Made by a program: the position numbers and the translations under genes
Part shown: in pieces, positions 23,601 to 35,600 of the stretch
Layout: each line of letters starts with the position of its first letter
Position numbering within the stretch: the first letter of the stretch is position 1
The notes under the pieces: generated by a model
Told to the model about the DNA's origin: nothing
The model's input: only the letters and a program-made list of their open reading frames with translations
Database searches by the model: none
DNA from: Leptasterias polaris
Taxonomy: Eukaryota > Echinodermata > Asteroidea > Forcipulatida > Asteriidae
Length of the DNA stretch: 64,000 nt
Direction of reading: 5' to 3'
Assembly (NCBI GenBank): GCA_037783415.1
Contig: JAZGTN010000035.1
Coordinates: 1,426,001 to 1,490,000, forward strand

Positions 23601-26600
23601 AGCATTTTATACATGGGATAACAGCATTTTATACATGGTATAGTAACAGCATTTTATACATGGTATAGTAACAGCATTTTATACATGGTATAACAGCATT
23701 TTATACATGGGATAACAGCGTTTTATACATGGGATAACAGCGTTTTATACATGGGATAACAGCATTTTATACATGGTATAACAGCGTTTTATACATGGTA
23801 TAACAGCGTTTTATACATGGTATAACGGCATTTTATACATGGTATAACGGCATTTTATACATGGTATAACAGCATTTTATACATGGTATAACAGCGTTTT
23901 ATACCTGGTATAACAGCGTTTTATACATGGTATAACAGCGTTTTATACATGGTATAACAGCATTTTATACATGGTATAACAGCATAACGGTATACTTTGT
24001 TATGTTTCTGTGAATGTCATTTTAATATAATTTATGATTTTCTTTGTAATTTTGTACTTTCAGATCCACAGAGGAAATATTTGCTTTGTTCATTTCCATC
24101 GCATTTTGTGTCGACCCACTGAAGGAACTTGTCTACAGTAAGACCTTAAACATGATTCATTTCAACTCAACTGTCTCTTTTTGCTATTATAAAAGTTTCA
24201 TGGCCCGACTTACACAAAAAGAAACTCATCTTCGGTGGCAGAAATCAAATAAAGATTCAATCCTACGATCTTTGTATTTGAAACACTGTTGTTGTTTTTG
24301 TTGGGCAGTTTTCTTGTGTCCTTCCCCCATATTGACTTCTTGTACTTGCATGTTCTCTTCATAAACTAATTTTTATTTTATTTTTCCCATCATAATGATT
24401 CTGTTGTTCTCCATGCTCGTCTCGTTGCCCTCATGTCATAATTTTGGGGGGTAATTTGCTGTTCTGTATTTTTCTAGTCAGGGCCTATGTTTCTTGCTTT
24501 GGTGTTTTCTGTTTGTGTTTTCTAGGTCTTCGTTTTGTCTTGTGTTTGTTTGTATTTGTATTGTTGTGGTCAAATAAACAATATTAATAATAATAGTTAT
24601 TTTTATTGGCGGTTGGGTTGGCATAGTGGTATCTTTCCCCGCCTTCACCCTCTGGGACCCTGGTTCAAATCCCACCGGGGAAACTGTGTGCATGGGATTT
24701 TCAGTCCCTGCCTGATGATTGCGTGTGTTTGGAATAATTCTCTGGGGTTTTCCTCTCCCATTTAAAACGGAAACTTTCTTCTTGATCTTCTCTCCATTGG
24801 GTTCTTGCCTAGTGTAGCGATAAAGTTTGCTTTTCGGAGGAGAACCCTTGGCTTCACAACCAGAATTAACAAATAATAATATTAATTTTGATAAGGCAAT
24901 ATTTGTGTAATTCTTTTATAAAGAAACGGCCATTGTTGGAGTATCCAGAGATACACTGTGTATTTCTTATTTAGACTAATCTCCATTTTACTCTGAGAAA
25001 TATGACAAAAGGTTTTTAAAATCCAGAAATAGATATTAAAAACTTAAAATCCATCAAAGTGTTTAAGATGTTAAATTCTTTATGTGTACAGCGCCAATCA
25101 AGGCCATGCCTTCATTTTCCCTCTGGCGAGCAAAAGAACGAAATTATCCATAATTCAATTATTCAGCTCTTTATTGGCAAAAAAAGAGGGGAAAAAAGCT
25201 CTTAATTTGTCAAATGCAAGATGTGGGTTGATGTTTGTATCTCTGTTTTTTCATTATGGTGTTTTAATGTGCCGGGTAGAAGGGTGTAAGGCTCTGTGCC
25301 CTTCTTCCAGGCACTCAAAGTAATTGAAGGCATTGAGCAATAATTATAGTGCGCCAATTCCAGGCAAGAATGTTCAAAGGCTCCTGACAAAAATGTCATT
25401 GCTGTTACATTTTTCCAAAGACATGTTTTTTCCAATCCCAGGCAGAATTTAACCTTCCTATAAAGACTTATGAATGGCAACAAAAAAACGTTCAAACTTT
25501 CACACTCAGTTTTCTTGAAGCACAATTTTGCGCATTAATTGCTTACACCATTTCCCCGGTAACTTTTTTGTGTCCTTCTTCCCGGCAAAAGATGATACAT
25601 TAGTTGAATTTTAGCACTTACCGTAATTTTCGGATTATAAACCGCCCGGCGTATAAACCGCAATGCTCCAAAATATGAAAAAAATATTTAGGTGTCTGCG
25701 TATAAACCGCGCGGGCGTATAAACCACGGCCAAAATGTTTTAAAAACTAACCTCAAAACACGGAAGTGAAGTTCGCAAAACTGCGTATGGTAAGCTTGGG
25801 CGATATTGTTTTTTTCATTCACGATACATCGTCAAAAATATATCGCGATATTCGATGATATCGCGGTTAATTTGTGACGTGAGTTGATGAGGGAACCCAC
25901 TTCAGATTAAAAAATAGTGTTAAAACTGAAGTGCCACGAATTGGTTATTGATGTAAGGAAATTTGATAAAGGCTGTAAGGCTCTCCATTCTAGCCATGGT
26001 TTTATTCTTCATGTTACCCGAAGCACCACGAGCGCAATTGGCACAGGCTGATTGGCTGATTCCTGACCGGCCGCTTTCCGATTGGCCGATCGCGTGAATA
26101 ATTATGACGTAGTGCTTCTCACAGCTTTCCGATTCGCCGATCGCGTGAATAATTATGACGTAGTGCTTCTCGCAGCTTTCCGATTGGCCGATCGCGTGAA
26201 TAATTATGACGTAGTGCTTCTCGCAGCACTGCCATAGTATTCATCACCTCGATCCCGCAAATGTGCTTGCATGCTCCTATTGTGGTAAACTTTATAGTTA
26301 GGGGGTGAAGGAATGGCGGCGTGTAGCTGTGGGAACGAAAAGGCAAGGGAAATTCCCTTTGTGAGAAATCACCTGGTGGTCGGAGGAACGTTTTTATACA
26401 TGTACGTGCGTGAGCAATACCGCACAGTTTTCGTTTGTTTGATGTTGGTCTGTATGAGACCGTCTGTTCGGAGATAAATATATGGAGATCGCTGGGATAA
26501 ACAGACAGGGGACCAGTCTAGTCTAACTCGAGTTTCGCTGATTGTTCATCTCTGAGGGGGGACTGAACTCTAACAATAGGGCGGTTGATAAACGTTTTAT

Positions 26601-29600
26601 AAAGGCAACACAGAATACAAATGAGGCGGGATTTTCAACAGGCATTTTCAACAGGATTTTGTCACCACACAGGCATGTTTTGCAGGATTTTTTATCGTTT
26701 AAGAACATTGTTTTTATTTAGAACATTTTACAAACGATCTTTCTTTATAAAAATGCTGTTTTTTCTCTTCCATATTTATACGTCGGCGTATAAGCCGCCC
26801 GGAGAATAAACCGCAGGAGTTCAAAAAAAGTCAAAATCAATGTATAAACCGCGGTTTATAATCCGAAAATTACAGTACTCCCTACTAAACTGACTAAACC
26901 CTTTACCGAAAATCCCCGAGGAAAAGAAAGTTAGAAATAAAATCAATTGAGTGCAGCTATTATGAAAATTTACGTATAAATTATGACTATAAAATATACC
27001 TCCCATCACACAGACAATTATATTTACAAAGACTTTTGACTGGCTCAATTAGATACTTTAAAAAAATATAAAAGTAGGTCCACCATCTTGGGGAAAAAAA
27101 ATCTGCATTGCTAATTATAAATTATGTATGACTATTTAGAAAGTGTACCTACCATCACACAAACAAGAAAGTTTAAATAACATTTGACTCGTTCAATTAA
27201 CAATGATTTATTTTATTTTTTAATTCTACCTTCTGGGGAAAAGGGTGTGCTTTATTTGGCTGAATTGTTTATATTCAGTTATCTATTTATGTATGTACGC
27301 ATCCAACAGCACAAGCAGCAATAACAGATTGGTGTAAAGGAAACAAGAAGAAATGTTTTGGTATAGATGTTGGAAGAAAACCAAAAATTGGGAAAACCCA
27401 CTCAATCTGGTAGGGACTGAAAACCCATTCTGCATGCAAGGCTCCGGTTCTGAGGTGGATTCGAACCGGGGTCCACAGAGGTGAAAGGCAGGGAAACAAA
27501 CCAATGAGCCAACCATGTGCCCACATTTTGATTCAATTACTGTAGTTAACATCCTCCACGTATCTTCTCACAGATTTTCAGAAGAACTACAAGTCCGACG
27601 GGTGCTCGGAAGCCTTGGACGACTACGGGTTACTCTACGCTGGGAATGTCACCAACGGCACGCAGGTAGTCAACATCAAGCCGTGTCTACGAGAGAACTC
27701 CCTGGTGTATCTCATCCTGATGTTTGGGACGCTGTGGGTGGGTGTCACTCTACACAGCTTCACCAAGAGGTGAGGGGAAGGAAGAGAAACAAATAATAAT
27801 TTTTAAAATCTTAAATTCCGGACTCTAAGCCGCCCGGAATGTAAGCAACAGCACCGAAAAATATCTGATTTTTTTTTTCAGAGCTCAGGACAGTGTATAA
27901 ACTGCCCAGAATATAAGCCGCATCGGAAAGTGCCAAATGTTCATATCACAGGCACATTTATGGCTATAGGAACATTTCTCTTTTTGGTAGGGTGAACAAA
28001 CAAGAGTTAACTAAAATGGGATTTGAACCGGGAATGGCAACATATTTTCAAAACAAAATCAATGAAAAATAAAATGGAACTGTATTTTAGGTTGAAAATT
28101 ACAAGTTAAGAGAATGTTTTTGTTAACATTAAGCAAAACCAAGATTAATTGCAATATTTTTCAACAAAAAATCAAACTTTATATCTTTTTTACATATGGT
28201 CGATTGTAAAAACATTAAAGCAGCCGATAGGCCGAAAACAATTCAAATTTATAAATGTTAAAAAGGTTATATACACTAAGGTAACCAAAGTCCTTTGTTA
28301 AAATTGCTAAAAGAAATTTCCCAATCAACAGTCAAGGTTGCCTGTCCACTCTGAATTAATGAATTTTTTTATTTTTATTCTAATCGGTTTTGAATTAAAT
28401 CCTAACAGGCTGGACTTTGCTAAACATTACATGCCATGAAGGAGATAAAAACATAAACATTGAAACAATTAATTTTCAAATGTAATTTCAAAAGACATTT
28501 CAAAATAGTGTTACCAATGCCATTGCCTTCTGACGTCACCTTGATTTTTAACCTCCTCGCAATAACCTGATTATCTTATAACTTCTTGTATTACAGCCCG
28601 TTTCTGGACGCAAGTAAACGTGAAGTTTTAGCCGACTATGCATTGCCAGTCAGCGTCATTGTCATGTCTTTTGTTGGCTCGTTTTTATTCAGGGACATCC
28701 AGCGTAAGTAAATTGCAGTTTTGATTATTTTGTTCTTTAGCGATGAGAGATAACAAAAATAATGCCTTTTATTTTTAATTTAATGGCATTCTAAAAATAA
28801 AATCTGCAATGTTAACAAATTTGTCATGTGTCCGTATGCAATTTCAAAAGCTAATTCAATCACTTATTAAAGTGCAAGAAATTAATTTCACTAGAAATTT
28901 TGGTCTTCACGACTGAAAGAAAATGTCTTCTATCAAAAAAATCCTGAAATTAGTTTTTTGTTTAATCACGATGCTTGTTTTTGTGTTGTAAAAAATTGAA
29001 TCTCCTTCAGTGAAATATTATTGGAAAGACTTTTTAAGAGTTTTGAACTTTTTGATTGTATGATTGTATTTCTTTTGCTTTGGTGTTCAAGAGTTCAATT
29101 CAATTCTACGCTTGTTTCAATATTTCTGAAGACGAAAGAAAACTAAACAAAGACAAGACAAGTATTTGAATCAAAGACTGTCAAGAACTAATTGGAAACA
29201 AATTAACGAAATAGGAGTAAACCAATATGGAGGCAAAACTGCAGTAAAAAAAAAAATTATAAAAAAATTGTCCATTAACAACAAATCAATTTCAATCTGA
29301 AAGTGCACTGATTCTTCTTGAGATGAGTTTTCAATATCACCATAGTGATTTGTATTGTGACATCATACTTTGCTTAGCAGTTACGATTGATACACAGCTT
29401 AGCTCTTCGTGAAATAGATCGATCCATTAAGCCCCGCCTCCTTACGAGTTGACCAATCACAGCCGCGAAACCCGATCACCGTTAGTGCAAAGATCACCAA
29501 ACGGCTCAAATGGTGATCAGATTTTGCGGTTGTGATTGGTCAATGAGAAATGGGCGTGGCTTAATGGATCGGCGTATTGAGCCCTGGTAAAGCAAGATGA

Positions 29601-32600
29601 AACAAATAAATTCTTATAAGTTGTCTTTGTTGTTCATTGGCAGTTGAGATGTTTCCATACCATGAGGGTAGTTTCTTCACGCTGGTGTCGCTAGAAGGTG
29701 TCAGCGTCTACATGGTCTTGGGTTCCATGGGGCTAGGCTTTTGTCTCTCTTTGCTGTTCTTCATGGATCAGAACATCACTGGATCCATGGTCAACAGTCC
29801 CTCCAACAAGTATGTGACTTAATAATTGGTTCTTATCTAGCGTACTTATCCAAGTAACTAGATCAAGGTGTTTTACATCAGGCATACTTAGACTATTCTT
29901 CAAACTTGTTCAACTCCCTGTGGAGCTGCTTCAATTAGCCCTAAGGTTAATCCAACACAATACTGCCTCAGCCTTCTCAGGTTCCCATTCATACACCTGG
30001 GTAAAGAGAGCAGATATGGTTTAGTGCCTTGCTTGAGGACACAAGTGTCAGGACCGGGATTCGAACCCACACTCTGATGATTCAGCCATCAGAACTTGAG
30101 TCCGATGCAGTAGACCGCCCGGCCACGATACACCATGACTTTAGTAAGAATAGACCTATTGCATGTGACGTTTACGAGCTCACACAACACCCTCACTGAG
30201 GTCAAGGGGAGAACTCACATTGATCAAGTTGTGCACTCAACCAATGCTTACAAGTTTCTATTTTTACAGTGTAGGTGTCCTTTAAAACACTAAAACATAA
30301 GATAAATGATGTCTCATTAACAAACATCTTGAAGAAGTCAAATGATGAAGAGGAACACTCTGCTTCTTCTCCTCCCCCCTTCCCCCATCCCCTCACAGGC
30401 TCAAGAAGGGTTCCGCCTACCATCTGGACCTGATGGTCGTTGCAATCATGAATTGCATCCTCACCATGTTTGGACTACCATGGATCCACGGTGCCCTGCC
30501 CCACTCCCCACTTCATGTTAAAGCTCTCGCCGATAAGGAAGAAAGAGTGGACCAGGGACACGTCCGACACATGTAAGCAATAAACCGCTCCAGCTGGTGC
30601 CCACTTCCTCTTTGATTACAGACCACAATCATCATTAAGTTCCAAGTTAACGAGGCAAGAAATCTCAATACAATATGCTGAAGTTTCAGGGGTTTTTTGG
30701 TGTTTTTTTTTAAACTCTTGCAATCGACTGCAAGTTTTGCGTGTATTAAAAATGAGAAAACAACTCAAATGAAGTCTATATTTGTGATGCGATCAAGCAA
30801 AATGAGTTGTTTGTCGACCCAGGTAATTTTTCATTTTTTTATACATTTGAAAAGAGCATAATCTATGCTTTATAACACTGTTGAAACCCCATGTTGATAC
30901 CACCTTTGGTTCAAAAGTTGTGAAAGTAGAAACACCAAGAGATACGAGAGAATGAAACTGAGAAAAGGTGGTTTATAGTTGAGTTGTTTATTGATCATCC
31001 ATTGGCACATATTCTTTTAATGCTTATTTTAACCCCATGTTGATGTTATTTATCAGGAAGGAAGTTGCCAATATAAAATATGATATATTTTGGCGTTTAA
31101 ATTTACCACAATTTTTTTTTTTTAATATCATCCCTGTTGGCCTATTTTGGCTTGTTTCTCAATAGTGACATTTCCGACAAAAGACTCATTAGCTTGATTG
31201 CATCACATTTTTCTATAAATAAAAATCTTTTTAAATTCTATTCTAAGCTGTACAAACTTGAAACTTGGCGTTTACTTGAACCTTAACATGAAGACGGCAC
31301 TTGAACAATGACGTCATGATGACGTCATCAGGTGTCGAATTACAAGGTTTTTAAAGTTGAAAATGACCATTTTGTAGTCGCTGTATCTCATTGAATGTGA
31401 AAGCTATGATGTTCATAGTTGGGCATCTGATAGATGAAGACTAGGGCAGCCTTTTGAAAAGTTAACGCCAAAATCGTTTGACCCTTTCTTCCGGGTCGAT
31501 ACCCTAGGTCAAAGTTTGCCTTCGTTTTTTCCTTCAAAAAACAACTTTCGAGCTTTCTACAGAATAACTCAAGATTGGGATTAAATTGAACATTGAAACT
31601 CATCAGATAATTTACCCTCAGTATCAAGACGACACAAACTTGATGATGTCATCAGGTATCGAATTACAATAAATTAAAGTTTAATATTTGTAAAAATCAT
31701 AACTCATGAGCCACACGTTGGATGTTTACAATCTTCACATCATCGGATAGGTCGAATATAAAAACATTTGACCTTGACTTCCGGTTCAAATCGTAAGTTG
31801 AACATTTTAAAATATCTTATCTTATTCATATGCAAAAGTTAGTTTGTGGCCTGACGTTTCGACCCTAGCAGAGTCTTTCTCGAAGGCTAAATGACAACAC
31901 AACACACAAACATGTATACAAGTCTAACCATGGGCAGTGCAAATCATTCCTGTCATTGCTGGTTTGTCAGTCAGTAAACCTCACTGATCAAATCCGCTGT
32001 TTCAAAATCGTAACGTTTCAATGCTCTGTGTATACGTTCGTTCCAGCAATTTGTACGGAATTTCTTGATAATTAAATAAGACTAGCATTGTCAATAGGAG
32101 TACCACTTTTGTTATATTGACAGTGCAAATAGTTTAGGGGCTCTCCGTACCAAAAGTAAAACCTGGTCGTCGCAACGACCGTCGGGAGAATGGAGGGTTA
32201 CGATCGCCGGCATTCCAACTACCTTTGGCTATGAAAAAGTAGTAGGCCTAGTCAAGTCACATGTGCTTACTGTAGTCACTCTTTCAGTGTTTTTGCTGAA
32301 GTTTTTGCCACGACTGGCATGAGTAAAAGGAGTTTAACCCACATCATTACAACTCAGGCACCAGCAAAAATATTTATCCATTGAGCTTTTTCCTTAGGAC
32401 CATGGTTGGCATGAGCCGCAGGACCCAAACTCAAAGGTATTTTATCAGCCTGACTGACCAATTGCAGTGTTGATAAAACAACGTGCGAGCTGAATTCCTA
32501 CATGTAGCTCGAAACGAATATTCCTATTGGCTGAATTACTTTATTATGTAGGAATTCAGCCAATAAGAAAATGTTATGCACTGCGGTTAACAAATTTTCT

Positions 32601-35600
32601 TATTGGTCGGCTGTCTTTTGAATCTAATTAACATGCACACCATTGTTTTCTAAGGGGATTTCCCTGGTATTACAAGGGCACCTTAACATGTGTTTACTGC
32701 ACGTTTTGCTTTTAGGGCCACCAGCGAGACGTAAATTTTCTGTCATTTTACATTTTGTGTCAAAAAACAAGAGAGACCTTTTAGCGTTTGTTTGCATTTA
32801 TGACACCAGCAAAAAGATTTTTTTCTCGTACATTTATGTCACTTGACCAATATTTTGACATCTGGTCGAAAAAGGACGATAAATCGCACGTTTAAGTTAT
32901 AACCCACATTAACGGCGCACGATAGTGTAATAGCACAACAAGCACACATACGCTGAACTAGACTTGGTTCCAAGTCTGTGATCATCATTTTTTTGTCTAC
33001 TTGATAGCCAATACATTATTGCCTAAAATAGCGCCCTCTTGTGGAGTAACCCCCAACATTGAGGTAGCCAATATGCGGGTAGAGTTTTGAGTGGCCGATG
33101 CAGAGAAATGACAACGATCTCAGACTTGAAATCAAGTCTAAAACTGAACCTGTACATCTACATGATGTACACTGTACGTTTAGCTTATCTTAGTTTAAAT
33201 GTATATGTACTGTACAGTTACATGTACAAAATACATTTTGGCGTCGCTAGGTGTTTCATTGTATATTGCCCACCGAAAGATAATCCATCTAATAATATTT
33301 GAAAAATTCATAACCCCTGAACCATACATTGAATTTTTACAATCCATACAGCATCTAAAATGTCTTCATAAACTAATCATAACTTCTGAACCTCATATTG
33401 GATTGTTATCATCTATATACATTATCAGAAAGGACTCCAAAAACTTCATCAACTCTACAAAGTGTGACCTCGTCTGACTTTGCTTTTCGGTTCAAACCGG
33501 AAGTTGAAACGTAATATTTGAACAAATAAAACTTTCTGAACACACTTTGGATTTTTACAATTTATACATAATTGGAAAAGAATGTAACAACGATACACAG
33601 AATGGACTCCTGGACCACTCCTTGGATTTTTATGATCTCTACGTCGTCATAATGGGCTAAAAAGATTTATCAAACACTACACAGTGTGACCAAATATGAC
33701 CTTGACTTCCGGTTCAAACCTGAAGATTAAATTTATTGTTTCAACAAATTATAGGACTGATAAGGTAAAATGTCGTCACCAATTCGTTCCATCATAATTT
33801 GAAGAAATCACTCACGAACACCTTGTTTTTGTAATTAACAAAAACTGAATGTCTAGTTATTATTTGTATTGCAGAATTGTGAGAGTAAGTGAGAATCGTT
33901 TGACCATCATCCTCTCCCACACCATGATTGGTCTGTCGGTCCTGATGCTGCCGGTTCCCTTACAGTACATCCCCAATGCTGTTCTCTACGGTCTCTTCCT
34001 CTACATGGCCTGCACCGCCCTCGATGACAACCAGCTATTTGAACGGACGATGCTCCTCATCACTGAGCAGGTTTGTGCAACACACTGGCATGGGATTTCG
34101 CAGGGTTCCCCCCCCCCCCCCCCCCCAGATTACAGGATTTTTTCAAAATATCCATCGGACCTTCAAATTCTTTTGGAAGAGTGTCCCAATCACCATTTGT
34201 TTATAGGGACTCTTTGGTTAAGGGGGGCCGATGGATTGCCCAAAACTTGTACACAGATAATAACATACTTCTACTACCAGATAAAAGTCCTTTTTGATTT
34301 CCCTGGCTAATTTTTTTTTCTCTCTCTTGCTGTACCCCATTTTCCCATTTTTTTTTGCCTCAATTTAAGAGGGCAGTTGCCCGATCCCCACCCTCCAGTG
34401 TGTCGCACGCCTATGCCAATCTCCAGTGGGGGAAAGAAATAGTCCACATTGTTTCAAAACCTGTTGTTTTTGTCAAGACCAGGGCAACAGAGGTCTGCAA
34501 TTCCAGGCCTGGTTTTTACTTTATTGACTTTCACAGCTTAAAAAACAAGATGACTCCACCATGATTGTTCTTTCAAGACAAATCACATCTGGGAGGGGTT
34601 TTTTCAGTTGAGATTTTATTAGTTTATACAGTCTGCCAGTCTTTATATTCTACCACTACCCCCCTCCCCCTGCAGTTAAATTCCATTGTTATTTTACACT
34701 TTCTGATTATTTGTATGATTATTTACACCGGCTGACCATTGTTCTTGACAATTAGGGCCTAATTCCATGAACTGCTTAAGCAGTAAATATGGCTTAAACA
34801 TTTCCTGCTAAGCAGAACTTAGCGGGCTACCAGTCAAATATAGTGCATGTGACATGGTACTTTGGCTGGTAATTTTATTTTTGTAACCATAATTTGGGTC
34901 CTGGATTGATTTTGTTTGTTATTGTTCACACAGGCGGCCTACCCACCGAACCACTACGTGAGACGAGTGCCCCAACGTAAGATGCACATCTTCACCTTCA
35001 CCCAGCTTGTGCAGCTGGCTTGCCTGTGCGGGTTCGGCTTCGCTCCTTGGCCCTACCTCAAAATGGTCTTCCCCCTTCTCATCTTGTTCTTCCTACCAAT
35101 CAGGTGAGAATGGTGTTGTTGTTATTTATCCTTTTGGCTCATTTTACAGGCATGTTATTTCTCAGAATCTTTCCTGATTTAAAGATTTTCTCAAAACCTC
35201 CTTGAGCCTTGAGATTTTCTTGAAAGAAGTGAAACATTCACAAAAAGGAGAAAGAAGTTGTCCACATTGTGTCCAAACCTATAGTTTTGTATTTTGGGGG
35301 ATGCACAGAGTCGGTAAACCTCCTGAATTGTAACATCTGGGAGGGTGTGGGTGTGGAATAAGGGAGAACGCAGACCTGCACATTTTCCAGGAATGTTCAC
35401 TTCTGTCCAATTTCATCCCTGTTTTTAAAGTATAACTGTGTCTACAAAAATTCCAGCTCTTGACATTATTCCCCTCCATCACATTGAGCCAGTTTTCTCC
35501 ATCTTATCACCATTACAGCTTGCCTTGGAAAGTTTGCAAGCCAAACTGCTTATAGATACCCCCATCAAACACCTGAAACATTAGGTCACATATTTTACTC

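Noticed and set aside
34071..34310. Read-through of exon k into the poly-C region
   Set aside because: The donor at 34071 and the in-phase join to 34934 restore the conserved TEQ-AAYPP sequence; the read-through is intronic.
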